A stretch of DNA of 64,000 bases from Typhlomys cinereus (lineage: Eukaryota; Chordata; Mammalia; Rodentia; Platacanthomyidae): positions 1,700,610 through 1,764,609 of the forward strand of contig JALPQD010000409.1 in NCBI GenBank assembly GCA_023101885.1, in the 5' to 3' direction. Below are positions 35,085 through 46,872 of this stretch, one piece after another (the first letter of the stretch is position 1; every line of letters begins with the position of its first letter). A program made the translations under genes and the position numbers. The notes beneath the pieces are model-generated. The model was not told where the DNA came from, did not search any database, and was given only the letters and a program-made list of their open reading frames with translations.

Positions 35085-35541
35085 TGAAGTGTTTGGTGTC
35101 TGGTGTTTAATTTTCTGATTTCTTTATATACACTAGAGATTATTTCTTTGGTAGATTCATGGCTAATAAAGATATTCTCCCATTTTGTGGGTTGTTGTCT
35201 TGCAGAATTAACAGTTTCATTTGGACAACAAATGCTTTTTAATTTAATGAAGTCCCAGTTGTGATTATTTTTGTTAGTTTCTGAGCATTTGTTGTTCTGC
35301 TTAGAAAATCTTTTCGTAGGCCTGTTAGTTCAAATGTACTTCTTACTCTTGTTTTGATAATTTTAGAGTTTATGGCCTAATATTGAGGTCTTTGATACAT
35401 TTTGTGTTGACTTTTATGTAAGGAGAGAGGCAACAGTGGGTTTTTATTCTTCTACATTTATATGTGCAATTTTCCCTATACTGCTTGGAAGTCTTGTCTT
35501 TCCCCATCATGCATGCTTGGCACATTCATCCAAAATTAAAT
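35085..35541 (-). mobile_element. L1 ORF2 3' fragment upstream of L1 5' UTR, antisense
   Basis: Minus-strand counterpart of 17,013-17,420, with the same order and the same join to the 5' UTR. On its outer side this copy is interrupted by a SINE and a retroposed sequence and then continues as old L1 ORF2 to about 36,790. Confidence 0.88.
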
Positions 35542-35543
35542 GG

Positions 35544-35860
35544 TTTTCAGTGCTGAAGAAATGGTTCAGGATTTAAGACTCTGCCTCAGAAGCAGAAGGT
35601 CCCATGTTTGGATCCTAGGTCCAATGAAACAAATGCCAGGTTGAAACAGAGGCAGCCTGCACTTCCAACCATGGTGGGCAGAGCCTGGGAAATCCCAGTG
35701 TGAAGCAATAGGAGGTAGAAGCAACGCAGGATGATTCCCAAAGTTACCCTTGTGCCTCCATAGGAACACAGTGTCCTCTGGTACACACACACACACACAC
35801 ACACACGCACATACGCATGCACATGCACACACACACACAAATAAACAAATAAAATAATTA
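35544..35860 (+). mobile_element. B2-like tRNA-derived SINE, diverged
   Basis: 317-bp member of the same SINE family as 15,498, with A box around 'aatggttcagg', B box around 'catgtttggatcctag', a (CA)n stretch (35,782 onwards) and an A-rich end. Flanked by perfect 12-bp duplications aaaattaaatgg at 35,532-35,543 and 35,861-35,872, inside L1 sequence. More substituted than the two SINEs near 16 kb. The minus-strand frames rich in Cys-Val come from its CA repeat. Confidence 0.93.
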
Positions 35861-35873
35861 AAAATTAAATGGC

Positions 35874-36428
35874 TGTTGGCATGTCAGACTCTTGACAGGT
35901 GACTTACTTAGAGAGCTGGTCTTAACCTGCCATTGAGCTCTTTACAGACTTTGTGTAAAGCAAAGTTTCCCACTAGAGTCTCCCAGGGCTCTTTAGAGGG
36001 CAGCCAACCCGTAGCAAAAGTGTCTGACTATGGGAGGCTCTCTGAGTTTTAGGCCCTTCTTCCTACCTGTTACTAGTCTCTCTCCTTTGTGGGGTCCCAA
36101 AACTGAGAACTTGACCTCAATCCTGGGCTCTGGATGCTCAGAATTGAAACACCAGCATCTGGAGACTGTTTTTGGAGAAACTGAGGCAGCCTCCCAAACA
36201 CAGCTCTAAGGCAAAGGCCAAGGTCAGAGCTTGGCCTGTGCACATTGTTCTTTACAAACTGTGCTTTGGAGGGAACACTGGAGAACTGGGGTAGGCAATT
36301 TCAACATATCATTAATCCCTCTGCCTTTTGAGTCAACTAACTTCTTTTTCCTTTTTTGATTTCTGCCTTTATTTACAAAATTCCTCTAGTGTATGCCAAC
36401 ATAATAAATCTCTTTTAATGTTAAAAAA
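35874..36428 (+). mobile_element. retroposed polyadenylated sequence of unknown source
   Basis: A 555-bp insert between aattaaatggc (35,863-35,873) and aattaagtggc (36,429-36,439), an 11-bp duplication with one mismatch. The right end has AATAAA shortly before a run of A, so it has the marks of an L1-mobilised polyadenylated RNA. The content is unlike its L1 surroundings and is not a repeat that I recognise. It could be a 3' UTR-type processed pseudogene or an LTR-derived transcript. No long open frame in the insert itself. Confidence 0.75.
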
Positions 36429-36439
36429 AATTAAGTGGC

Positions 36440-36792
36440 CATATATGTGGGTGTTTATATCTGGGTCCTCTGTTCTGATTTATTGGTCGATGTACCTCTT
36501 TTTGCACTGTATGAAGCTGTTTTTATTACTATAGCTTTGTAATATATCCTGAAGTTAGGTATGGTGATACCTCCAGAAGTCTTCTTATTGTCCAAAATTG
36601 TTTGAGCTAATAGTGTTTTTTAGTTATTACATAAGAATTTTGAGATTATTTCCACCTCTGTGAAGAATTGCATTGGGATTTTAATTAGTATTGCATTGAA
36701 TCTGCATATTGCTTCTCATTTTTACAATATTGATCCTACCAATTCATCATGAGCAAGGAAAGTCTTTCCACTTTCTAGTATATTGTCTTTTT
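36440..36792 (-). mobile_element. old L1 ORF2 fragment, antisense
   Basis: Antisense ORF2 sequence just before the reverse-transcriptase C-terminal region ('tgaagaattgcattgggatt', 'gagcaaggaaagtctttcca'). It continues the L1 interrupted by the SINE and the retroposed insert, and ends where a younger L1's T-rich 3' end begins. Confidence 0.85.
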
Positions 36793-36794
36793 TT

Positions 36795-39066
36795 TCGGTT
36801 TCTTTTTTTTTACACTTTTTTCCTAATCACATAAGCTCAATAGGTACCCACCCTCCTTTCTCCGTTCCTCTTACCTTCTTCACTGCCTCTTTCCCAGGGC
36901 CTCCTGCTTACTCCCTCCCAATACCCAGAGCATATATGTAGGCACCTAACTTCCCTGTGAGTCATCTACACAAGTGAGGTTTCAGGACTCAGTGGCATAG
37001 CGCAGGGCCCCTTATTGGGATGCCTACTAACATTGTAACTCTATTACGACTGTTTAATCCTTTGTCTCTAAGTATTCCAATTCCTGAAGCCTTCTCTCCT
37101 TTAATCCATGCTAGATTTTGGGGGGTCATTGACATGTCAGCCACTGTGCAAATCAGGTAAAGTCCAATCACATTGTGGCTATATCTTGGCTGCTGCAGCC
37201 CTTACTTGTGTAGAGTATCTTGCATATAATGAGAACTCCCCATCATTAGGCTCTTATAATATTGCCACCTCCTCTTTCACAAGTTTCCTGAGTTTTAGGA
37301 TGGGGAGAGATATAGCTAATCTGGTTCCAGGTGAATAACTTAGGGTCTTTGGTGTTCTGAATTATAGTTTGTTGTTGTTTTCAGTTTTACTGTTCCTGCA
37401 TTGCCTTTGGTTGCATCCCAAATGGCATCAAAGGTCATCTCCTAACCATAGATAAAATACTGTGTAAATGAAGATTTTAATAAAAGAAGAGACTCAAAGA
37501 TAAATGGAAAAATAGGAATAGGACACAACAGTGGGGGAGTGTCAGTGTCCCATTTGATAGTTGTTTACCTTCTAACTGCCAGTCCATATATCCGCTAGGC
37601 CTGGGTAGGTCAAAACTGTTCAGTCCCAGGTGACCAGGAAGGGAAGGGAGAGTGAGCTGCACCAGATGTCTTGCTACTTATATGCAACACATGAACTTGC
37701 ATTAATTTCTCTATTGAAGCCTGATTCCCTATCTCTTTTTTTATGAGGGTTTTCCTTTTCCTTCCCTCCTGTTTATAATGTTTGTGATTACATTTGACAT
37801 TACAGAGATTTACCTTTGAATATATCATTAAGGGGGGTTGGAACTAGGATCCACTTATTAGGAATACATACAATGTCTAACTTTCTGAGTCTGTGATACT
37901 TCACTCAATATAATTTCTGCTAATTGCATCCATTTCCTGGCAAATTTCATTAATTCATTGTATTTGATGGCTGAATAGTATTCCATTGTATAAATATACC
38001 ACATTTTCATTAGAAATTTGTCAACTATTGGGAATTTGGATTGATTACATGACTTTTTTATTGGAAATACACCTGCAATGAACATGGGTGTGTTCATATC
38101 ACTGTAGTGAATTGCAGCCTTTTGAGAGCTTATTCTCACTAGTGATGCAGCAGGGTCATATGGTATCTCAATCCTTAACATTTTTGAAAATGACATAATG
38201 ATAGCCAGAGTGGTTGTAAAAGCTTACATTCCCCCCACCAATGTATGAGTGTTCTCTTCTCTCCACATTCTCTGCAGCATTTTGTGTTCTTTGTATTGTG
38301 GACTTTTGCCATCCTGACCAGGGTGAGATGATATCTCAGGGTACTTTTGGTTTGAATTTACCTGATTTTTAGGGATGTGGAGCATTTTTTAAAGATATTT
38401 GTTAAACATTTCAATTTCAACCCTGTACGAGTTCCTTTTGAGTTCTGAGGCCCATTTTCTAATTGTGCTATTTATTTACTTGGAGTTTAGTTTTCTAAGT
38501 TCTTTGAACACTCTGGAAAATAGAGCTCTATCAGATATGTGGTTAGTGAAGTTTTTTTTTTACCATTCTGTGAGTTGCCTTTTTGTTCAGTTTACAATCT
38601 CTTTATCTGAACAGCAGCTCTTTAATTTCATATGATCCCATTTGTTGAGTGTTGATTCCAATGTTGAAGCAATTGGGATTCTGTTTAGGAACTGTTGTCC
38701 AACTTTAATCAGGTCGAGGGAGTCTCCTACCTTTTCAACTAGTTTTTTTAATAGTCTCTGGCCCAATATTAAGGTCCTTGATCCATTTGGGGTTGAATTT
38801 TGTGTGTTGACAAGTTAGAGTACAATTTTAATCTTCTGCATGTAGCTATCCAGTTTTACCAGCACCAATTGTTGCATATGTTGTTCCTTTTCCATTGAAT
38901 TTTTTGCCCCCAAGGTCAAAGGTCAAATGACTAGAGTTGTGTTGGCTTATATGTGGACCTTTAACACTTATCCATTGATCTGTATGTTCATTTTGAAGGC
39001 AGTAGTAAGCTGCAGAAGCACAGGAAGTCTTTCCCACCTACTGATGTCTGCTGTAATTTCATTCTT
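36795..39066 (-). mobile_element. L1 3' half, antisense
   Basis: T-rich start, 3' UTR about 36,795-37,857, ORF2 C-terminal region about 37,858-38,900, then further ORF2 sequence with a gap, up to a MaLR insertion at about 39,067. A 112-codon frame (37,858-38,196) is the ORF2 end. More diverged from the 41.8-48.1 kb copy than the 23.4-29.1 kb copy is. Confidence 0.9.
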
Positions 39067-39358
39067 TAAGGATTTACATTTGTGGTACCAGCTGTTCTTA
39101 ATCTCACATTAATACCCCACTCCTGGTACCAATTTCTGAAATGGTTGCTCTTAAATATTGCTGTGAGAGAGCACTTAAAGTCAATCAACTTTAGGGAGAA
39201 AAGGAGATTTATTCAGCTTACAGTTCCAGAGGGAAGGTACAGTCTCTCAAAGTAGAGGTGGCATGGCTGACTAGCCAAAGCTGGAGGAGGCTAAGTCACT
39301 CAGACATCTTGGAAGCTGAGAACTGCAGACTGCTTGCTGCAAAGGCAGACTTCTCCTG
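39067..39358 (-). mobile_element. MaLR fragment (internal start plus partial 5' LTR)
   Basis: On the minus strand: a truncated LTR (about 39,358 to 39,136), then the primer-binding region 'aattggtaccaggagtgg' and about 55 bp of internal sequence. Both ends are cut, with L1 ORF2 sequence on both sides. No target duplication is possible for such a fragment. Confidence 0.85.
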
Positions 39359-39363
39359 AAGAA

Positions 39364-40005
39364 GGTCTCTCACTTTTTTGGTTAGATTTATGTCAAGGTA
39401 TTTCATTTTTTTAGGGGCTACAGTAAATGAGATTGTTTCTAGTAGGATTTTTTCATTTTTTCATCCTTGGTGTATAGGAAGGCCACTGATTTTTGCATAT
39501 TTATTTTGTAACCTACCACTCTGCTATACTTATGTATTAGTTCCAGGAGTTAGCTCTTGGAGAATTTAGGACCTGTCAGGTATACGATCATGCTGTTTGC
39601 AAATAGAAATATCATGACTTCTTTTCTGATTTGAATTCCTTTTATATCCTTCTCTCGTCTCATGGATCTAGCTAAGATTTCAAATACAATATTGACTAGA
39701 AATTGTAAAATTTAATAGCCTTGACTTTTTCCTGAGTGAAGCAGGAATGCTTCAAATTTCTCTCTGTTCAGTATAATCTTTACTGTTGTTTTGTCCTATG
39801 CAGGTTTTATTGTGTTGTTATAAGTTATGTCCATTCCAACTATATGTGGAATTGTGATGAGAAAAGGCTTTTGGATCTGTCAAAAGCTTTTTCCGAATCT
39901 ATCATGAATGTCATGTGGTCTTGAAATTTGGTTTGATTTATATGAATGATTGCATTTATTGATCTGTGTATGTTGAACACATGTTGTATGCCTGGGATAA
40001 AAACT
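39364..40005 (-). mobile_element. L1 ORF2 reverse-transcriptase region, antisense
   Basis: Continues the antisense L1 beyond the MaLR fragment: 'aaggtatttcatttttttag', then the region with the F/YADD site and 'gcttttggatctgtcaaaag'. Frames are broken throughout. Confidence 0.88.
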
Positions 40006-40059
40006 GTATCAAAAGTAATTCCTCAATTATAAATCTAAATGGCAATTGAATTAACTCAC
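40006..40059 (+). mobile_element. short L1 ORF2 start fragment, sense
   Basis: About 50 bp matching the ORF2 start seen at about 30,060-30,100 ('tggaattaactcact'), in the opposite orientation to the L1 on its left, and cut by the MaLR LTR. Confidence 0.55.
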
Positions 40060-41778
40060 TGTCATGGTTTCAAATGTCTCCCCCACAGTCTCATGTGTTT
40101 GATAAGGTCATGACACCTTGAGAGGTGGAACCTTGCTGGAGGAAGGGAGTCACAAGGGGTGGGCCTTGAGGTAGATTATTTACACCCTACCTCCAGGAGA
40201 AGTCTGCCTTTGCAGCAAGCAGTATGCAGCTCTCAGATTCCAAGATGTCTGAGTGATTTGGCCTCCTCCAGCTTTGGCTAGCCAGCTATGCCACCTCTGT
40301 TTTGAGACGCTGTACCTTCCTTCTGGAACCATAAGCTGAATAAATCTCCTTTTCTCCCTAAAGTTGATTGACTTTGAGTGCTCTCTCACAGCAATAGTTA
40401 AGAGTAACCATTACAGAAATTGGTACCAGGAGTGAGGTATTGCTATGAGATTAAGAACAGCTGGTACCACAAAGTGAAGTTGTTTGTGAAGTTGAGAGAA
40501 GTTGGTACTCAGCAGTTTGGCCACTGCTGTGATGTGGCTAGTGTGCCTTTGGAACTGTTTATTGGGAGAAATACGGAGAACTTTGGGACTTTGTGCTGGA
40601 AAAGGCTTTGCGTCTTGGCGGTTGGGCCAAAGGGACCTGTCTTGTGAGAGTTCAGAGAAGAGCAATTCTGCGAGAGATGCCGAGAGTGGAAGCCCAGCTT
40701 GTGATGGTCCAGAGGGGAACAGAGACTGTGTTTGCAACTGGACGAGTGACATGTGGAGCCATGTGTTGGCTGAGAGTTTTGTGAAGTTTTGCCCTCGTCC
40801 TAAAAGTTTGCCTGAAATTAAGCTGGAGTGCTTGGCAGAGGAAATTTCAAAGCAATGTAGTCTTGACAATGTGATATGGCTACTTTTTAGTTGTCTTCAG
40901 AATTATGAAAAGGAGCAAAGAATCAGGCAGGAAGAAGCAAAAACTGTAAGATCGAATGATAAAAACTACAATGGTAAACTTAAAGAGTTGAACCAGTAAG
41001 AAGCAGAGAACAAAATGGCTGTTGAAGAGATTACCTCCATTTGTAAATCAAAGCCTGCTCTTAATTTGAATAAATGGAGAGGCTCTAGCTTGAAAGCAAG
41101 ATCCTCAGGGAAGGCTCCCACTCATAAGAATGCAAATCCTTTCAGAAGAATGGAGCTAAAGGGGAGAGTTCAAAGCAAGAGTTGGTTTCTTTTACCAAGC
41201 AACTGCCCAGGAGTGAAAGAGATGGTCAGCATAGAGAAGCAGCATCAGCTGTGATTCAAGGAGGCCAGTCTTAGCAAAGTATTCTACATGGTTCTGGTTT
41301 TAGAGGCATCGGTGATGCAAGAAGGAGGAGATCACAGAGTCCTCCTCCAAGACTTCAAAAATTGGCAGCATCCAGGCATCATGAGGCAAAAAACTTGCAG
41401 TTTAGAGGCCCAAGAAGGGTAGTTTGTGCTGTGGAGTTAAAGCCTGGTTTGCCATTGAGAAGTAAAGATGTTAGAGGTTCCAGACACAACGTGGGACACC
41501 TGCCAAAGAAAGCTATATACCCTGGGAGGAGTCAGCTCAGGAGACCAAGGTATTCTATGGGCAGCTGCATTGGAGGGGTGGAGCCAAAGCCCTTTTGAAC
41601 TGAGATGATTTCAAGGAGAGGCTCACCTGTTGGACTTGGGGATACAAGATTTGGAGTTTATCCTGCTGGTTTTCGGTCTTGTTATGGACTGATCTTTCCT
41701 GGATATGCCCCCATTCCTTTCTTTTGGAATGGGAATGTTTATTCTGTTACATTGTATGTTAGAAGTATATAACTTATA
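40060..41778 (+). mobile_element. ERVL-MaLR element, 3' truncated
   Basis: 5' LTR 40,060-40,415 (TGTCATGG...TTACA; AATAAA at 40,339-40,344), tRNA-Leu-type primer-binding site from about 40,419, then internal sequence collinear with 32,008-33,350 of the complete copy. It stops at about 41,778 where an antisense L1's T-rich 3' end begins. The missing 3' part and 3' LTR do not reappear on the far side of that L1 (48,056 onwards), so material has been lost. Confidence 0.94.
40502..40999 (+). pseudogene. MaLR internal open frame, 165 codons
   Basis: The longest frame in either MaLR internal region. The copy at 32,095 has the same frame but is stopped at 123 codons. There is a charged, Lys/Glu-rich C-terminus. 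No retroviral domain is recognised. A remnant of an ancestral gag-like frame is possible, and a chance frame is equally possible. Confidence 0.4.
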
Positions 41779-42826
41779 TATTTTTTAAAACATTTTTATC
41801 ATTATTTCTGCTCATACAAACTTAGCAGGTACACCGGTTCCCTCCCTCCCTCCTAATCCTCCTGACCCCCCTGCACTCCCTCCACTCACCCCTCCCTTCC
41901 CATCCCCAGTGCCTCACCCCACCAATCCTCAGAGATTCCTTTAATGTGCATGCCAGACCCTCCTCTGGGCCCTCCTTTTCAATGACGTACAAGGACCCAG
42001 TGGCATTTCCCTGAATCCTTTCCTGTGTTCCCTTTAAGCATAGGAACACTACTGTGGCTGTCAAACACTTGCCTCCAAGGATCTTGGTGCCTTTAGCAAA
42101 TGCTAGACTTTGTGAGGTCAATAGTGTGTTGGGCATTGCACAGGTCATGTAAAGTCCAATTATGATTGCTTCGGCCCTAACTTGTGTGGAGTATCTTCAA
42201 AATCAATGCTCCTCCCATCCTTGTGCTCTTACAATCTTACTGCCCCATCTTCTGCAAATTTCCCTGAGCTTCAGGATGGAGAGAGATTAGGCTGGCCTAG
42301 TTCTAGGTGGTTGATATAGAGTCTCTGAAGTTGTGGATTATGGTTTGTTGATTTTCTTTTGCAGTTTTGCTGCTCCTGCAATGCCCTTCACTCCATCCTG
42401 ATGGGTATTGGATGTCACCCCCTGGCTAGAGATAAAAAGCTGTTAAACTGGAGTCTTGTTATAAGAGTATCTTCAAAGGTAGATGTAATAAAAGTAAGAA
42501 ACCTCAGTGAGGGAGGGGTCAATCACCCATTTGCAAAATGGTTACTTTTTATCTGCCAGACTATATGCCCTCCCCTTCTGGTGAGATCATACCCCCTCAT
42601 TTGTAAATGATCAGGAACAAAAATCTGTGAACTTAACCAGGTGTCTCATTACATACTTACAGTTCTTGATGGAGGCCTATTTTCTCTGCAGTAACATGGT
42701 CCCCTCTCTCCTGGTTTTTGGTGAGGCCCTCCAACACGATCCTCCTGTTCATAATCCTTGCAAATACTGTAGGTATTACATAGATTTATCTTTGAGTGAC
42801 TCAAGGTGGGCTGGGTGGGATTGGTA

Positions 42827-43150
42827 CTAGGAGCCACCCATTAGGGAGTACATACGGTGTTTAATTTTCTGGGTCTGGGATACTTCACTTAATATAATTG
42901 TTTCTAATGACATCCATTTCCCGGCAAATTCCAGTAATTCATCATTTTTGATGGCTGAGTAGTACTCCATTGTATAGATGTACCACATTTTCCTTATCCA
43001 CTTGTCAACTGTTGGACATTTGGGTTGATTCCATGACTTTGCTATTGTAAGCAGTGCTGCTATGAACATGGTCGTGCTTGTGCTATCGAGATGAACCTCT
43101 GCTGTATGGGGGGTTATTCCCAAAAGTGAAATAGCAGGGTCATATGTCAT
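42827..43150 (-). pseudogene. L1 ORF2 extreme C-terminus
   Basis: A 107-codon frame ending 'KIKHRMYSLMGGS', the ORF2 C-terminus. The zinc-knuckle segment lies just upstream in a different frame ('LRGCGERGTLLYCWWEC', within 43,187-43,369), so a frameshift separates them. Confidence 0.85.
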
Positions 43151-44178
43151 TTCAATCTTTAATGTCTTTAAGAATCTCCAGACAGCTTACCAGAGTGGTT
43201 GTAAGAGCTTGCATTCCCACCAGCAATATAGGAGAGTTCCCCTCTCTCCACATCCTCTCAAGCATTTGTTGTTGTTGTATTGTGGATTTTTGCCATCATG
43301 ACTGGGGTGAGATGATATCTCAGGGAAGTTTTGATTTGCATTTCCCTGACGGCTAAGTAAGTGGACCATTTTTTAAGATATTTTTAGACATTTTAATTTC
43401 ATCCCTGGTAAAGTTTCTTTTAAGTTCCATGGCCCATTTTTTAATTGGGCCATTACTTTCCTTGGTGTTTAGTTTTCTAAGTTCTTTGTGCACTCTGGAT
43501 AATAGAGCTCTATCAGATATGTGGTTAGTGAAGATTTTCTCCCATTCTGTGGGTTGTCTTTGAGCTCATGTTACGATCTCTTTATCTGAATGGAAGCTCT
43601 TTAATTTCACAATATCCCAACTATTGAGAGTTGGTAGCAGTGACTGTGCCATTGGATGTCTGCTTAGGAACTGTTGGCCTAGCCCAATCAGCTCGAGGGT
43701 GTTCCCTACCCTTTCACCTATGTTTTTTATAGTCTCTGGCCTTACATCAAGGTCCTTAATCCCTTTGGGTTAATTCTTGTACATGGTGACAAGTATGGGA
43801 CGAGTTTTAATCTTCTGCATGTGGAGATCCACTTTTGCCAGCACCATTTGTTGAAGATACTGTTCTTTTTCCATTGAATTCTTTGGGCCCCTTTGCAAAG
43901 ACCAAATGGCTGTAATTTTGTGGTCTTATATCTGGGTCTTCAACCCTTATCCATTGATCTGTGTGTCTATTTTGGAGCCAATACCAGGCCGCTTTTTTAA
44001 CTATGGATTTGTAGTATAGACTAAGGTTTGGTATGGTGATACCTCCAGCAGTGTTTTTGTTCCTCAGGATTGTCTTTGCTATCCTGGGTCTTTTGTGCCT
44101 CCATATGAATTTTGAGATTGTTTGGTCAACTTCTTCAAAGAATTGCTTTGGGATTTTAATTGGTATAGCATTGAATTT

Positions 44179-45387
44179 TTATATTGCCTTTGGTAAAATG
44201 GTTATTTTTACGATGTTGATTCTGCTAATGCAGGAACATGGGAGGTCTTTCCATCTTCTGGTGTCTTCTGCAATTTCTTTCGTTAGGGTTTTAAAGTTTT
44301 CATTATAAAAGTCTTTTACCTCCTTGGTTAGGTTTATACCAAGGTATTTCATTTTTTTAGGGGCTATAGTAAATGGGATGGTTCCTCTCAGGGCTTTTTC
44401 ACTTCTTTCCTTCTGGGCATATAGGAAGGCCACTGATTTTTGTACATTTATTTTGTAACCTACCACCCTGCTGAACTTCTCAATTAGTTCCAGGAGCTTC
44501 CTGGTGGAGTTTTTGGGATCACTCAGGTATAAGATCATGTTATCTGCAAATAGAGATAGCTTGACTTTTTCCTTGCCGATTTCAATCCCTCTTATGTCCC
44601 TTTCTTGTCTTATGGCTTCGGCTAAGACTTCAAGTACAATATTGAATAGAAGGAGTGAGAGTGGACAGCCTTGTCTAGTTCCTGATCGAAGTGGGAATGC
44701 TTCCAGTTTTTCCCCTTTGAGTATAATCCTTGCTGTGGGCTTGTTGTATACAGCTTGTATTATATTGATAAATGTTCCTTCCATTCCTACTGTCTCTAGG
44801 GTTTTGATCATAAAAGGCTGTTGGATCTTGTCAAAAGCTTTTTCTGCATCTATTGAGAGTATCATGTGGTCTTGGACTTTGGACTGATATATATCATGAA
44901 TTACATTTATTGATTTGCGTACATTGAACCAACCTTGTGTGCTGGGGATGAAGCCTACTTGGTGCCCTTGAATGATCTTTTTCATATGTTTTTGAATCCG
45001 ATTTGCTAAGACTTTGTTGAGAATCTTTGCATCTATGTTCATCAGAGAGATTGGCCTATAGATTACTTTTCTAAGTGAATCTTTATTAGGTTTTGTGATT
45101 AAAACGAAATTAGCTTCATAGAAGGAATTTGGTAGTGTTCCTTCTTTTGCTATTTGATGGAACAGTTTAAGGGTTATTGGTCTTATTAATTCCTTAAATG
45201 TCTGATAGAACTCTGTGCTGTATCCATCTTGTCCAGGACAATTTTTGGTGGGAAGATTCGAGACTACTTCTTCAATTTCTTCATATGTTATAGGACTATT
45301 TAAATAACTCACAACTTCCTGATTCAATTTAGGTAAGGTGTGTTTACTTAGAAATTCATCCATCTCTTTTGTGTTGTCAAACTTCAC
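44179..45387 (-). pseudogene. L1 ORF2 reverse-transcriptase domain, 402 codons, active site altered
   Basis: The longest open frame in the window. Motifs in order: '[11 protein letters not shown]' (residues 51-61), '[19 protein letters not shown]' (110-128), motif A '[12 protein letters not shown]' (177-188), motif B '[18 protein letters not shown]' (236-253), and then FADN (280-283) in place of FADD. The second Asp of this site is a metal-binding residue of L1 reverse transcriptases, so this copy should be inactive even if the frame were whole. Residue 283 lies at 44,539-44,541. The related copy at about 25,728 keeps FADD. The domain normally copies L1 RNA at the nicked target. Confidence 0.93.
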
Positions 45388-45413
45388 AGAGTATAAGTTT
45401 TTGAAATATGATG

Positions 45414-46151
45414 TTATAATTCTCTGGATTTCTTGGGTATCAGTAGCGATAACTCCATTTTATTTCTAATTTTGTTAATTTGGGCTTTCTCTCTCTTGCT
45501 TTTGGTTAACTTAGCTAGGGGTGTATCAAACTTATTGATTTTTTCAAAGAACCAGCTTTTTGACTGGTTGGTTTTCTGTATTGTTTTCCTAATCTCGATT
45601 TCAGATATTTCTACCCTTATGTTGCTAATCTCCTTTCTTCTACTACTTTTGGGATCAGATTGCTCTAGTTTCTCTAAAGCATTAAGCTGTATTGTTAAGT
45701 TATTTATTACTGATTTTTCCATTTTTTTGATGTAGGCATTAAAAGCTATGAACTTACCTCTTAGGACAGCTTTCATTGTGTCCCAGAGATTTTGGTATGT
45801 TGTATTTTCATTATCGTTCACTTTCAGGAAATCTTGAATTTCTTTTTTAATTTCTTCCTGAATCCAGTTCTCCTTCAGAATCATAAAGTTAAGTTTCCAG
45901 GAGTTAGAATATTTTCTCCTGTTTGTTGTGTTGTGAATGTCCAGCTTTAAGCTGTGGTGGTCTGATAGGACACAGGCTAGAATTTCAACCCTCCTATATA
46001 TGTAGAGATTTGATTTGTGGCCCAATATGTGATCTAATTTGGAGAACATTCCATATGCTGCTGAGAAAAATGTGTATTCTTTGGTGCTTGGGTGAAAAGT
46101 TCGATAGAGATCTGTAAGATCCATTTCTTTAAGGGTTTGATTAAGTTCCAA
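45414..46151 (-). pseudogene. L1 ORF2 fragment: end of endonuclease and linker, 245 codons
   Basis: Frame from within the endonuclease ('KIDHILGHKSN'-type region with LDHILGHK, the 'SDHHSLKLDIHN' motif carrying the conserved SDH) into the linker before the reverse transcriptase ('NENTTYQNLWDTMKAVLRGKF'). A frameshift at about 45,400 separates it from the 402-codon frame, and another near 46,150 from the endonuclease N-terminus. Confidence 0.9.
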
Positions 46152-46872
46152 AGTGTCTCTGGTAAGCTTTTGGCCTGTTGATCTATCCCATGTTGAGAGG
46201 GCGGTGTTGAAGTCCCCAAGAATTATCGTTTGGGGGTTGATTTCTCACTTTAGACGCTGTAAGGTTTTCTTAATGAATGTGGAGGGGCCCGTATTGGGTG
46301 CATATATGTTCAGTATTGTGAAGTCTTCCTGGTGAATTGTACCTGTGGCTAAAATGTAGTATCCATCTGTGTCTCTTATGATTTTTTTGGGTTTGAAGTC
46401 CACTTTGTCCAAAAGTATAATCGTTACCCCTGCCTGTTTTTTGGTTCCATTAGCTTGCAGAATTTTTGATCAGCCTTTTATTTTTAGGATGTGCCTATCT
46501 TTTGTGGTGAGATGGGTTTCCTGCAGGCAGCAGATTGATGGTTTGTGATTTTTTAATTCAAGTTTGTAATCTGTGTCTCTTGATCTGTGAGTTAATCCTA
46601 TTAACATTTAAATTTATAATGGAGAAACTATTTTTAATTCCGGACATTTATTATGTTTAGTGACTTTTGTAAGTGTATTGTTTCTCTTTTAGGTTTTGGT
46701 AATATTATACTTCCTTTCTGTTCTCTTGGACATGTCTGTTTGTTTCTTCAAGCTTGAGTATCATTTCTAGCATTTTTTGAAGGCCTGGTTTGGTAGACAT
46801 GTATCCCTTCAAGTTGTCTTTGTGCCCGAAAACTTGTCTTTCTCCCTCAATCATGGTGGATAATTTTGCGGG

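Noticed and set aside
38846..39037. 63-codon minus-strand frame
   Set aside because: L1 ORF2 remnant next to a MaLR fragment; not an independent gene.
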